DNA of 64,000 bases from JBBQDZ01 sp038237515 (GCA_038237515.1 JBBRYP010000006.1:1-64000), one strand, 5' to 3'; counted from the first letter of the stretch, positions 1-7,924 are shown. Notes: a model not told the origin generated them from the letters alone. Numbers and translations: made by a program.

Positions 1-1
1 C

Positions 2-127
2 CGCCTCGACGAGCGCTCCTACCCCAAAGGCATCAAAATCAGCGACACCGAACTCGCCGCCGTCCAGATCACCGGCGACCCCTTCCACCCCGAATGGAAC
101 TACACCATCAAACCGCGCGGTCATTGA
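2..127 (+). CDS. ISAzo13-like transposase, C-terminal fragment (5' end lies outside the window)
   Basis: Only the last 41 codons are present, open at the left edge and ending at TGA 125-127. The peptide contains SYPKGIKISDTEL and ends HPEWNYTIKPRGH. That is the typical tail of ISAzo13-family (Rhodopirellula-type) DDE transposases, which usually end in a G-I-K-V-S...EWNYTI motif. The catalytic residues would lie to the left of the window. The stop lies only 11 bp before the stop of the convergent cupin gene, so any terminal inverted repeat of the insertion sequence must overlap the end of that gene or be missing. Family recognition comes from the short tail alone. Confidence 0.7.
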   Translation, partial: RLDERSYPKGIKISDTELAAVQITGDPFHPEWNYTIKPRGH

Positions 128-138
128 CGCGCGGGCCC

Positions 139-1104
139 TTACTCCTCGCCGTCCCAGTACTCGAGCTGCGTGATGCGCCCGAGCACCCCCACGCCCCGCA
201 GGTAAACCTTCCCGGAACGCGGGTAGTAGGCGATGTCGCTCGCCTCTCGCGTGCCGTAGGCGAGGTAGGAGAGGCCGCCCTCGCCTGCACGAAAGGCGTG
301 GGCGACGCGCGTCCCGGCCGGTCGCGAGACGACATGGCCGCGCCGAACCTCGTGCTCCTCGGTCGCATGCGTCGAGACCGGCGGGTGGACTCGCGTCCCC
401 GGGTGCTCCAGGAGCATCAAGGTTCCCTCACCGCCGAGGATCACGAAGAGCTCCTCTTCGGCGGAGTGGCAGTGCGGCGGAGGCCCGAGCTGCCCGGGGG
501 CGAGCGTGTAGTGCTTGAGCCCCGTCTTCGCCGAGCCGGCGGCACGGCCGAGGTCGCGGACGTGGTAATGCGAGCCGCCTCGCCCCACGTCCTGCTCCGC
601 GACATCGGCCAGCGAGACGATCCAATCGGGACGCGCCCGCGGCTCTCCGAATTCGAGCTCGCCCGCGGCGACCTCGCGCTCCCACGGCGAGGGCTCCGGT
701 GCGAGCTCGATCCAGCGGCCCCCCGGAGCCCACATCACGCCGGCCCGCGGCAGGACGCCGTGCTCGGTCTGGAGCCGCTGCCCGAAGGCGAGGACGTCGA
801 GCGCCTCCTCGCCCGCCCGCAGCGTGTGCGCCTCGGTTTCCGCCAGGTGGACGAGGCAGTCGTCCGCGCGAACCTCGTAGGTGCTCCCGTCCTGCCAAGA
901 GAGGCCCGAGCCCTGGAGGACGAAGAAGATCTCCTCCTCCGCGCCGTGGACGTGGACGGGCGTCGTGAGCTTGCCGGGATCGACCTGCATGCGACGAACG
1001 CCGATCGTGGCCGAGCCGGCAGCCTCGCCGAGGAACGACCACGTCGAGGTGAGCGGGCCCAGCTCGCGGCGCCGGCTGGGTGCATCGTCCCAGTGCGCGA
1101 TCAC
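139..1104 (-). CDS. Two-domain cupin (bicupin) protein, last gene of the F420 operon
   Basis: A 321-residue protein with two cupin barrels. The first has the metal-site motif HVHGAEEEIFFVLQGSG near residues 51-68. The second has HCHSAEEELFVILGGEG near residues 211-228. Both keep the HxH(x)3-4E pattern that binds a metal in cupins. No signal peptide or membrane segment is visible. The start is GTG 1102-1104, overlapping the cofE stop by 4 bp, so it is the fifth and last member of a translationally coupled chain cofC-cofD-npdG-cofE. The reaction is unknown: bicupins include dioxygenases, isomerases and decarboxylases. Its place in the operon suggests, but does not prove, a link to F420-dependent metabolism. 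Confidence 0.85.
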   Translation of the reverse strand: MIAHWDDAPSRRRELGPLTSTWSFLGEAAGSATIGVRRMQVDPGKLTTPVHVHGAEEEIFFVLQGSGLSWQDGSTYEVRADDCLVHLAETEAHTLRAGEEALDVLAFGQRLQTEHGVLPRAGVMWAPGGRWIELAPEPSPWEREVAAGELEFGEPRARPDWIVSLADVAEQDVGRGGSHYHVRDLGRAAGSAKTGLKHYTLAPGQLGPPPHCHSAEEELFVILGGEGTLMLLEHPGTRVHPPVSTHATEEHEVRRGHVVSRPAGTRVAHAFRAGEGGLSYLAYGTREASDIAYYPRSGKVYLRGVGVLGRITQLEYWDGEE

Positions 1105-1829
1105 GGGAAGAGATTCTGCTCGAAGGGCAGCACGAGGTCCTGTGCGGATCCCTCGCCGGAGACGTCGAGGCCGCGGACGACCGCCGCGGGCACGCCCTCC
1201 GCCTTGCCGCGGACGAGCTCGGCGGCGCTCGCGATCTCGTCGGCGAGCGCGATCTGGGTGGAGCGGAGCTCGTAGCCGCTGCGATCCCGCGTGCCCCGGA
1301 GGTCGGCGAGGGCGACAATCCCGGCGGCGCCTACAGCGACATCCGTCGTCCCGCGCCGCCAGGGGCGCCCGAAGGAGTCGCTGACGATCACACCGACGGT
1401 TCGACCGGTGAGCTCCCGGAGCCGGTCGCGGAGCCCGCGCGCCGAGGCGTCCGGGTCGACCGGCAGCAGGACGAGGGTGTCCCGCGCCGGCGCGTTGGAT
1501 GCGTCAACGCCCGCCGATGCGCAGAGGAAGCCGTGCCGCGTCTCGGCGATCACGAGCGGCGGTCGGGCTCGAACCACGCGCCCCGCCTCGCGGAGGATCA
1601 CCTCCAGCCGGCGCGGATCGTCGTCGGCGGCGAGGCGCCGAGCGTCGCCCGAGGGCTCGACGTCGGCGAGCGAGACCACCCGGCCCTCGACCTTCGACAC
1701 CGCCTTGTGCGCGACGACGACGACGTCGCGATCCTCGAGGGAGGTGCGCTCGGCGATCATGCGCGCGAGGTCGTCGCCCTCCTCGAGCTCCGGGACCCCC
1801 ACCACGGGGATCACCCGCAGCTCGGTCAC
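1101..1829 (-). CDS. cofE: Coenzyme F420-0:L-glutamate ligase CofE (FbiB N-terminal-type)
   Basis: CofE adds gamma-linked L-glutamate to F420-0 using GTP. The 242-residue protein carries the family signatures AHKAVSKVEGR near residue 40 and DSFGRPWRRGTTDVAVG near residues 150-166. The second motif contributes to the metal/GTP site. The length equals archaeal CofE; the mycobacterial FbiB C-terminal nitroreductase-like domain, which reduces dehydro-F420-0, is absent. The start is GTG 1827-1829, overlapping the npdG stop by 4 bp. If this organism uses the phosphoenolpyruvate route, the dehydro-F420 reductase must be encoded elsewhere. Confidence 0.93.
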   Translation of the reverse strand: MTELRVIPVVGVPELEEGDDLARMIAERTSLEDRDVVVVAHKAVSKVEGRVVSLADVEPSGDARRLAADDDPRRLEVILREAGRVVRARPPLVIAETRHGFLCASAGVDASNAPARDTLVLLPVDPDASARGLRDRLRELTGRTVGVIVSDSFGRPWRRGTTDVAVGAAGIVALADLRGTRDRSGYELRSTQIALADEIASAAELVRGKAEGVPAAVVRGLDVSGEGSAQDLVLPFEQNLFP

Positions 1830-2446
1830 GGGAGGCCGGTGATGCGCATCCCCGCATGGGCCTTGTAGCGGCGATTGAGGTTCACGATCACTGCGGTCAG
1901 GCCCTCGAGGGCGCGCGCGCTCGCGAGCGGACCGGCGTCGACGGCGCGGCCGCGAACGAGGCTTCCTGCGAGCTCCAGCACGAGCTCCTTCGCGCCCGGG
2001 TCGTCGCCGCAGATCAGCGCATCCTGGTCGGGAGCCTCGCTGCCGCCGAGATTCGAGGCGGCGAGAGAGTGAAGGCCCGCGACGACGGGGCCGGCGACAA
2101 GCCCTGCAACCCTTTCGGCGAGCGAGAGCTCGTCGGGACCGGGGTACACGCCGTCGCTCGAGAAGCGAAGCTCGCTCGCCACGCAGAGCACCGGCGTCTG
2201 ATCGAGCGATGGTGCGAGCGCGGAGGCTGTGTCGAGCGCGGCGTCTGCGTTCACGGCGAGGATCGCGACGTCGGCGCCCGCCGCGGCCTCGTCGTTGGAC
2301 GCTCCGCGAACCCCGAGCATCTCAGCGACCTCACGGGCGCGGTCGGCGCTCCGCGAGCCGACGATCACCTCGTGACCCGCCTCCTTCAGGCGGACGGCGA
2401 TAGCCCTGCCGAAGGGGCCTGTCCCGCCGACGACGGCAACCCTCAC
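1826..2446 (-). CDS. npdG: F420H2:NADP+ oxidoreductase (Fno/NpdG)
   Basis: This enzyme transfers hydride between F420 and NADP. The 206-residue protein begins with a Rossmann turn (VAVVGGTGPFGRAIAVRL) followed by a GSRSADRA stretch, the Ser-Arg pair expected to bind the 2'-phosphate of NADP. Later motifs such as VAGLHSLAASNLGG and the conserved C-terminal half match the NADPH-dependent F420 reductase family at its usual length (about 200-230 residues). The start is GTG 2444-2446, overlapping the cofD stop by 4 bp. Sitting between cofD and cofE, it couples cofactor synthesis to cofactor recycling. Confidence 0.92.
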   Translation of the reverse strand: MRVAVVGGTGPFGRAIAVRLKEAGHEVIVGSRSADRAREVAEMLGVRGASNDEAAAGADVAILAVNADAALDTASALAPSLDQTPVLCVASELRFSSDGVYPGPDELSLAERVAGLVAGPVVAGLHSLAASNLGGSEAPDQDALICGDDPGAKELVLELAGSLVRGRAVDAGPLASARALEGLTAVIVNLNRRYKAHAGMRITGLP

Positions 2447-3369
2447 CGGAGGGCTCCGGCAGCGTCGAGGGTCGCCTCGGCAAGGCGGCGCCGGGCGTCG
2501 GCGTCACGCATGAGCGTGCGGGTCACGACCGCGCGCACGGGCAGCCCCTCGAGATCTCCCGCGTCGGCCTCGTCGACGACGATCGCATCGATCAACCCCT
2601 TGTAACACTGTGTTACTTGGAGCGGCGAGGTGCCCCCCGCGAGACGCGCCAGCATCCGGTCCGCGGGACCCTTGACCGCACGGCCGCCGATCAGCGGGCT
2701 CACCGCGACGGCGGGAACGGCGCGTGCCTCGAGCGCGGCCCGGATTCCCTCGACCGCGAGGATCGGGCCGATCGAGACGAAGGGGTTGCTCGGCGCGATC
2801 ACGACCAGGTCGGCCTCCTCGATCGCCTCGAGTACGCCGGGCGCCGGTCGCGCCTCGGCGGCGCCTTCGAAGCGCACGGCATCCACCTCGTCGCGGTGCC
2901 CGCGCGCGACGAACCAGTCCTGGAAGGCGAAGGTGCCCGCAGGCGTCTCGATCCACGTGCGGAGACGGTCGTCGGTCGCCGGCAGGATCGCGGATTCGAC
3001 GCCGAGTGCGCTCGCGAGACGGGCCGTGATCGTCGAGAGAGGCTCGCCGGCGCGCAGGCCCCGGGTGCGCACGAGGTGCAGGCCGAGGTCGCGGTCGCCG
3101 AGCTGGAACCAGCTCTCGCCGCCGAGCGTGCGGACCGTCTCGAGCGCGTTCCAAGTCTCGCCGGCGCGTCCCCAGCCGCGCTCCTCGTCGTTCACCTCGG
3201 CAACGGCGTAGAGGATGCTGTCCAGGTCCGGAGACACGTGAAGGCCGAGCACCTCCAGATCGTCCCCCACGTTGCCGACGACGGCGACCTCGGCGGGATC
3301 GACAGCGTCGACGAGCCCGCGGACGAAGCGGGCGCCGCCCACGCCGCCCGACAGAACCGCGACCCTCAC
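2443..3369 (-). CDS. cofD: 2-phospho-L-lactate (or PEP) transferase CofD/FbiA
   Basis: CofD joins the activated lactyl or enolpyruvyl group to Fo, giving F420-0 or dehydro-F420-0. The 308-residue protein starts VRVAVLSGGVGGARFVRGL, the characteristic CofD N-terminus. It continues with NVGDDLEVLGLHVSPDLDS and IAPSNPFVSIGPIL, both conserved in the family. The open frame extends further upstream, but the GTG at 3367-3369 fits the family start and overlaps the cofC stop as GTGA. Codons in 2602-2616 are unusually AT-rich because a palindromic element lies there (see repeat). Confidence 0.93.
   Translation of the reverse strand: MRVAVLSGGVGGARFVRGLVDAVDPAEVAVVGNVGDDLEVLGLHVSPDLDSILYAVAEVNDEERGWGRAGETWNALETVRTLGGESWFQLGDRDLGLHLVRTRGLRAGEPLSTITARLASALGVESAILPATDDRLRTWIETPAGTFAFQDWFVARGHRDEVDAVRFEGAAEARPAPGVLEAIEEADLVVIAPSNPFVSIGPILAVEGIRAALEARAVPAVAVSPLIGGRAVKGPADRMLARLAGGTSPLQVTQCYKGLIDAIVVDEADAGDLEGLPVRAVVTRTLMRDADARRRLAEATLDAAGALR
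2602..2620 (-). repeat. AT-richer palindrome inside cofD, copy 1 of 2
   Basis: Positions 2602-2616 read GTAACACTGTGTTAC, a perfect inverted repeat around one central base. On the minus strand, 2602-2620 reads CCAAGTAACACAGTGTTAC. This matches 18 of 19 bases of 9458-9476 in an unrelated gene. Both lie inside coding sequence, in different reading frames relative to the repeat. The low GC content stands out against the surrounding sequence. Confidence 0.7.
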
Positions 3370-3881
3370 GAGCAGACCCGGAGCCCCTCGAACGCCGCCC
3401 GCGTGCGTGGGCCGACACGGGCGCCGAGCCGCTCGAGATCCTCGAGCGTGTCGACGTCGTCTGCGAGGTTCGCGAGCTCGATCGGCGTCAGCCCGAGCTC
3501 CGCGAATCGCGCGGCGCTTCCCGGGCCGTAGCACGGTCGAAAATCTCGGGCGTCCGCCAGGACGAGTGCGTTCGTCGTTCCGTCCGCCGCTGCCACGAGC
3601 GCCGGAGCCGCCGCGAGGAGCGCCGCGACGTCGGCCGGGCGAAGGCACGGGAGGTCCGCGTTCACCACCGCGACAGGGCCGCTCAGCTCACGGAGTGCCG
3701 CAGCCACCGCCGCTCCCTGACCCCCGGGAAGCCCCGCCACGACCGTCGCCGCAGTGGCCGCACCGGCCGCCTCGACGTCGCGGAACATCGCCTCCGCGAG
3801 CTCGGCCCTCGCCCCCGCCGGGAGAGGCGCGAGCCGGCTCTTGGGCGCGTCCCGACGGAAGGGAATCACGATCGTCGCCAT
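3366..3881 (-). CDS. cofC: 2-phospholactate / phosphoenolpyruvate guanylyltransferase CofC/FbiD
   Basis: CofC activates 2-phospholactate or phosphoenolpyruvate with GTP for the CofD step. The 171-residue protein has an MobA/IspD-like nucleotidyltransferase fold. Motifs are IPFRRDAPKSRLAPL at the N-terminus (the family has K-x-x-K/R-S-R-L), VVNADLPCLRPADV near residue 73, and a late FRPCYGPGSAARF where the family has FxPxFGxGS. It is the first gene of the F420 operon. The start ATG 3879-3881 has a -10-like TAGTGT 7 nt upstream, suggesting a leaderless message. Confidence 0.9.
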   Translation of the reverse strand: MATIVIPFRRDAPKSRLAPLPAGARAELAEAMFRDVEAAGAATAATVVAGLPGGQGAAVAAALRELSGPVAVVNADLPCLRPADVAALLAAAPALVAAADGTTNALVLADARDFRPCYGPGSAARFAELGLTPIELANLADDVDTLEDLERLGARVGPRTRAAFEGLRVCS

Positions 3882-3888
3882 CGCGGAG

Positions 3889-3894
3889 ACACTA
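3889..3894 (-). promoter_or_regulatory. Putative -10 element of the F420 operon (leaderless)
   Basis: TAGTGT on the minus strand fits the TANNNT -10 pattern and ends 7 nt before the cofC ATG, so transcription would begin at or next to the start codon. No convincing -35 was seen. It lies in the 23-bp gap between divergent cofC and the polX-like gene. Confidence 0.45.
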
Positions 3895-3904
3895 CCCGGG
3901 GCCC

Positions 3905-5542
3905 GTGCGGGAACAGCTCGAGAACTCCGCCATCGCCGAGCGTCTGGACGCGTTCGCCACGCTGCTCGAGCTTGCCGGCGCGCAACCCTACGCAGCGCGG
4001 GCGTATCGCCGCGCCGGCGAGCTGATCCGGACGACGAGGGCGCCGGTCGCCGACCTCGTCCGCTCAGGACGCGTGCAGGAGCTCAGAGGAATCGGAACGG
4101 GCATCGCAGCGCGCCTCCGCGAGCTCGTCGAGACCGGCGCGATCAGCGAGCTCGAGGAGCTCGAACGGGCGGTCTCGCCGGAGCTCGTAGGCCTCGGGCG
4201 CTACCTCGGCTTCGGGCCAAAGCGTGCCGTCGAGATCACCCGGGCGCTCGGGGTGCGAACGGCCGCCGAGCTACGCGCCGCGGCCGGCGCCGGTCGGTTG
4301 CTGGAGGTGCCCGGGATCGGCCCGGAGACCGAGCGGAAGCTGCGGGAAGCACTGGCGCGGGAACAGCAGCCGCGCCGCGAGCGGGGAATGCTGCTCAATC
4401 GCGCGAGGGCGCTCTCGCAGGCGATCGCCGCCGCACTCGGCGGCGAGATCGCGGGCGACGCCCGGCGCTGGCGGGACACGTGCCACGCGTTCGCCATCGT
4501 CCGCGCCGCCCGGCGGCCCGCGCCCGTCCTCGACCGGTTCGAGGCGCTCCCCCTGATCGTCGCGGTCGTCGAGCGAACGGAGCGACACGCGGTGGGCGTG
4601 ACCGTCGAGGGCGTTCCCGTCGAGCTGCACGTCCCGCGCCCCGAGGACTTCGGGACCGAGCTCGTGCGAGCGACCGGCTCGCCGGAGTACGTCGCCGGGC
4701 TGGAGCCGCTGGCGGACGCGCCTTCCGAGAAGGAGCTCTTCGCGCGACTCGGCGTTCCCTGGTGCCCCCCCGAGCTGCGCGAGAGCGCCTTTCGAGGCGA
4801 GCCGCCGGCGCTCGTCGAGCTCGCCGAGGTTCTCGGCGACCTCCACTGCCACACGACGTGGTCGGACGGGAAAGCGTCGGTCTACGAGATGGGCGCCGCC
4901 GCGCGCGACAGGGGCTACGACTACCTCGCGATCTGCGACCACACCCGGAACGTCCGCGTCGTGCCCGGCCTCGATGCGGACGACCTCCGGCGGCAGGCCC
5001 TGGAGATCGCCGAGGCGAACGAGCGACTCGCGCCGTTCCGCCTGCTGCGCGGGACCGAGTGCGACATCCTGCCGGACGGCCGCCTCGACCTGCCGGATTC
5101 GATCCTCGCCGAGCTGGAGTGGGTGCAGGCGTCGGTTCACGCAGGTCAGCGGGCGCCGCGGAGCGAGCTGACGAAGCGGGTCCTCGCGGCGCTCGAGAAC
5201 CCCTGCGTTTCCTGCCTCAGCCATCCGAAGGGCCGGATCGTCAACCACCGGCCGGAGAACGCGCTCGACCTCGACGCGGTCTTCGAGGCGGCAATCCGTC
5301 ACCGCGTGGCGCTCGAGGTGAACGGGCTGCCCGACCGCCTCGACCTGAGGGGCGAGCATGTGCGTGCGGCCGTCCAGGCGGGCGCCCGCATCGTCGTCTC
5401 GACCGACGCTCACTCGGTGCGGGGCCTCGGGAACATGGAGCTCGCGGTCGCGACGGCGCGCCGGGGGTGGGCGAGGGCGGCGGAGGTCGTCAACACCCGC
5501 CCGCTGAACGAGCTGCTCACCCGGTCGGGAGGCGGTGGCTAG
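3905..5542 (+). CDS. PolX-family protein: HhH + degenerate polymerase palm + intact PHP domain
   Basis: The 545-residue protein has PolX layout. An HhH/8-kDa-like region (RGIGTGIAARL, VPGIGPETERKL) covers residues about 1-165, a Pol beta-like palm about 165-300, and a PHP domain about 310-540. PHP metal ligands are present: LHCHTTWSDG near 312, ICDHT, RGTECDI, VHAG, SHPKGR and STDAH. The palm motif normally GS.RR..ET.GDIDLL reads GDARRWRDTCHAFAIV near 183-198, so both acidic DxD residues are missing, and a later Asp reads Glu in VPVELHV. It may therefore act only as a PHP 3'-5' exonuclease or phosphoesterase. GTG 3905-3907 is chosen because earlier codons run into the cofC promoter. Its stop shares CTAG with the convergent neighbour. 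Confidence 0.85.
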   Translation: MREQLENSAIAERLDAFATLLELAGAQPYAARAYRRAGELIRTTRAPVADLVRSGRVQELRGIGTGIAARLRELVETGAISELEELERAVSPELVGLGRYLGFGPKRAVEITRALGVRTAAELRAAAGAGRLLEVPGIGPETERKLREALAREQQPRRERGMLLNRARALSQAIAAALGGEIAGDARRWRDTCHAFAIVRAARRPAPVLDRFEALPLIVAVVERTERHAVGVTVEGVPVELHVPRPEDFGTELVRATGSPEYVAGLEPLADAPSEKELFARLGVPWCPPELRESAFRGEPPALVELAEVLGDLHCHTTWSDGKASVYEMGAAARDRGYDYLAICDHTRNVRVVPGLDADDLRRQALEIAEANERLAPFRLLRGTECDILPDGRLDLPDSILAELEWVQASVHAGQRAPRSELTKRVLAALENPCVSCLSHPKGRIVNHRPENALDLDAVFEAAIRHRVALEVNGLPDRLDLRGEHVRAAVQAGARIVVSTDAHSVRGLGNMELAVATARRGWARAAEVVNTRPLNELLTRSGGGG

Positions 5543-5823
5543 CTCAGGCGGAAGGCGGCGCCCGGCCCCGTCGTCGACCACTCGCGCAGGTCGAACCAGT
5601 GCGTGCCGTGCAGAGCCTCGGTCACCGCGGGGTCGGTGTGGTTCGGGTTGAAGACGTTGTGCTCGAGGTCGCAGCAGACCTCCAGCTCGCCGACGGAGAT
5701 CTCCGACAGGTGCATCAGCGCCTCCGCGGGCAGGTGCGCCTCGGCGAGGGTGTAGTGCTTGAACTGGAGGTCGGGAGCGAGCTCCATCAGGGCGGGCCAG
5801 TCGGGGCAGCTGCGCGTCGTCAC
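5539..5823 (-). CDS. Small conserved-looking protein of unknown function
   Basis: A 94-residue product starting VTTRSCPDWPALMELAP and containing HYTLAEAHLPAEALMHL and DLEHNVFNPNHTDPAV. I do not recognise a family. It is soluble, with no signal peptide, and has a pair of cysteines (E-V-C-C-D) plus several histidines that could bind metal. The GTG at 5821-5823 overlaps the stop of the ABC ATPase gene by 4 bp (GTGA), and its TAG stop overlaps the convergent polX-like stop as CTAG. The coupled start and protein-like composition argue that it is real. Confidence 0.6.
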   Translation of the reverse strand: MTTRSCPDWPALMELAPDLQFKHYTLAEAHLPAEALMHLSEISVGELEVCCDLEHNVFNPNHTDPAVTEALHGTHWFDLREWSTTGPGAAFRLS

Positions 5824-7043
5824 CGCGTACCCATTTTCGCTCGCGCCCCGATCTCCTCCGTCGACCAGCGGCCCTCCAGCCGCAGCAGGCCCTTCGCCTC
5901 CTCCGCCGGGTAGACCACGAAGGAGACCGCGTCGTCGAGCCAGTGAAGGAGGCGCTCGCCGCCGGCGTCGACGAGGCCGAAACGCAGCTGGAAGCGGCCG
6001 TCGGCGAGCGGTAGACGCTCGACCTCGAAACGGTAGACGCGCTCGCCCGGGCCCTCGTCCCAGCCGAGCTCCTCCGTCTCCTGCACGCCGCCGGCGAGGA
6101 GAAGGCCCGCCTCGTCGCGGAGCTCGTAGGAGAGCCCCGGCGCCGCGATCGGGCGCTCGGCTCGCACCCGCAGGCACACGGTCAGCGGCTCGCCGGAGAG
6201 GAACTGGCGACGCTCCTCGCCGTCCGCTCCCTCGAGGCGCGCTCCCACGATGTGCGCCTCGCCCGACCCCCACTCGCGCAAGCCGGCGCCGCGCTCAGCA
6301 GGGTCGCGCTCGGCGGCGAGGAGGCGCTGGTACCGGGCCATCGCCTCCTCGGTCGACCCGTCCAGCTCGACGCGGCCCTCGTGAAGCAGCACCGCGCGTT
6401 CGCAGAGACGCGCGACCGCGGCCGCGTCGTGGGAGACGAAAAGGATCGTGCCGCCGCGCTGCTTGAACTCGGAGATCCTGCGAAAGCACCGGCGCTGGAA
6501 CTCCTCGTCGCCGACGGCGAACACCTCGTCGAGCAGGAGCACGTCGGCCTCGAGGTGCGCCGCGACCGCGAAGCCCAGCCGCATCTTCATCCCCGACGAG
6601 TACTTGCCCACCGGGACGTCGATGAAGCTCTCGAGCTCGGCGAAGGCGACGATCTCGTCCAGGTGCTCCCGGATCTGCGCGCGGCGGAGACCGTGGATCG
6701 ACCCGTTCAGAAAGACGTTCTCGCGTCCGGTGAAGTCGGGGTGGAAGCCGGCTCCGAGCTCGAGGAGCGAGGCAACTCGCCCGGTCACCGCGACCCGGCC
6801 GCTCGTCGGCTTCATGATCCCGGCGATCAGGCGCAGGAGCGTCGTCTTGCCGGAGCCGTTCCGGCCGACGAGGCCGACGGACTCGCCGCGTCCGACCGAG
6901 AAGGACACGTCCCGGAGCGCCCAGAGGTCGGTGCCGCCGGAGCGGCCGCGTGCGACCAGGAGATCCTTGAGCGTCCGGGTGGGCTGGGGGTAGATGCGGA
7001 AGCGCCGGCTGACGCGGTCGACCTCGATACGACCCGCGCTCAT
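5820..7043 (-). CDS. Wzt-type polysaccharide ABC exporter ATPase with C-terminal carbohydrate-recognition domain
   Basis: The 407-residue protein has an ABC ATPase domain at about residues 1-240: Walker A GLVGRNGSGKTT, signature KYSSGMKMRLGFA, Walker B VLLLDEVFAVGDE and switch VSHD. About 150 residues of beta-rich sequence follow. That layout is typical of Wzt ATPases, whose C-terminal domain reads the capped end of a finished O-antigen. The matching permease is probably the Wzm-like gene at 12003, though five genes separate them. The ATG overlaps the hemH stop (ATGA), and a TACCGT -10 hexamer inside hemH could give it a separate promoter. Confidence 0.9.
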   Translation of the reverse strand: MSAGRIEVDRVSRRFRIYPQPTRTLKDLLVARGRSGGTDLWALRDVSFSVGRGESVGLVGRNGSGKTTLLRLIAGIMKPTSGRVAVTGRVASLLELGAGFHPDFTGRENVFLNGSIHGLRRAQIREHLDEIVAFAELESFIDVPVGKYSSGMKMRLGFAVAAHLEADVLLLDEVFAVGDEEFQRRCFRRISEFKQRGGTILFVSHDAAAVARLCERAVLLHEGRVELDGSTEEAMARYQRLLAAERDPAERGAGLREWGSGEAHIVGARLEGADGEERRQFLSGEPLTVCLRVRAERPIAAPGLSYELRDEAGLLLAGGVQETEELGWDEGPGERVYRFEVERLPLADGRFQLRFGLVDAGGERLLHWLDDAVSFVVYPAEEAKGLLRLEGRWSTEEIGARAKMGTR

Positions 7044-7924
7044 GCCTTCGACGGTAGCTGAAGGGCCCCCCGGATGAGATCGGCGAGAACGGCAACGAAT
7101 GCGGGTTCGGCGTTCGGCATCTCGACGCGCGAGAGCTCGAGCCCCAGCTCCTCTGCGCGCTCGCGCGCCTCAGCGTCGAGATCCCAGCGGATCTCGAGGT
7201 GGTCGGCGACGAAGCCGACGGGGCAGACGAGGACTTTGCGCACGCCGCGCCCGTGGAGGGTGGTCAGGTGGTCGAGGATGTCGGGCTGAAGCCACGGCTC
7301 ACCGGTCGGCGACTCGCTCTGGTAGGAGAACGTCCAGGCGTTCAACCCCGCCGACTCCGCGACGAGCCCAGCCGTCTCCAGCAGCTGATCCTGGTAGGGA
7401 TCGCCCTCCTCGAGGATCCGCGCCGGGAGCGAGTGCGCCGTGAAGACGACGTGCGCGTCGGTACCTCGCACGCGGTCGGAGAGCAGGTTCACGAACCCCT
7501 GATGGTCGTGCCAGCTCTCGACGAACGCGAGCCTCGCCCTCCCGGCGAGCGCCTCTTCGAGCTGGCGCCGGTAGCCCGCGATCGAGAGTCGTGAGTAGTG
7601 CGGGGCGAGGACGAGGCCGACGACGGTTCTCGCTCCGGCCGCGAGAGCGGCCTCGCCGGCGTCCGAGATGCGCGGCCGCCAGTGCTTCATGCCGGTGAAG
7701 ACGGGGAGGCCGGCCGCGAGCTCGAGCGCCGCCCGAGTCTGCTCGGTGATCTCGTTCAGCGGGTTGTCTTCCTCGATCCCGAGCCGGCGGTAGCGCTCGA
7801 CCAGGTCGTCCAGGAGCTCGGGCCGGATGGGCCTCCCGCCGCGGATGTCGGCGTAGTAGGCGGGGACGTCGGCGAGCCGGTCGGGTGATCCGTACGCCAT
7901 CAGGACGACGGCGGTATCGCTCAT
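7040..7924 (-). CDS. hemH: Ferrochelatase (probably coproporphyrin ferrochelatase, HemH/CpfC)
   Basis: This enzyme inserts Fe2+ into porphyrin. The 294-residue protein begins MSDTAVVLMAYGSP, like actinobacterial ferrochelatases. It has the catalytic His in VLAPHYSRLS (about residue 103), the THSLP-like AHSLPARI, and SYQSESPTGEPWLQPDI with the metal-site Glu. No membrane-anchoring tail is present. In actinobacteria this family generally uses coproporphyrin III, which is inferred here from taxonomy. ATG 7922-7924 overlaps the hemE stop (ATGA), so the two are translationally coupled. No hemQ/chdC or hemY/cgoX is in the window. Confidence 0.92.
   Translation of the reverse strand: MSDTAVVLMAYGSPDRLADVPAYYADIRGGRPIRPELLDDLVERYRRLGIEEDNPLNEITEQTRAALELAAGLPVFTGMKHWRPRISDAGEAALAAGARTVVGLVLAPHYSRLSIAGYRRQLEEALAGRARLAFVESWHDHQGFVNLLSDRVRGTDAHVVFTAHSLPARILEEGDPYQDQLLETAGLVAESAGLNAWTFSYQSESPTGEPWLQPDILDHLTTLHGRGVRKVLVCPVGFVADHLEIRWDLDAEARERAEELGLELSRVEMPNAEPAFVAVLADLIRGALQLPSKA
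7051..7056 (-). promoter_or_regulatory. Putative internal -10 for the Wzt-type gene
   Basis: TACCGT on the minus strand, within the last codons of hemH, lies 7 nt before the ATG of the ABC ATPase gene. It fits the leaderless pattern seen at other starts in the window. It would let the exporter gene be transcribed separately from hemEH. Confidence 0.35.

Noticed and set aside
94..1275. Long plus-strand open frame opposite the bicupin gene
   Set aside because: It is the antisense shadow of a clear cupin gene in GC-rich DNA, with Arg/Pro-rich, non-protein-like composition.
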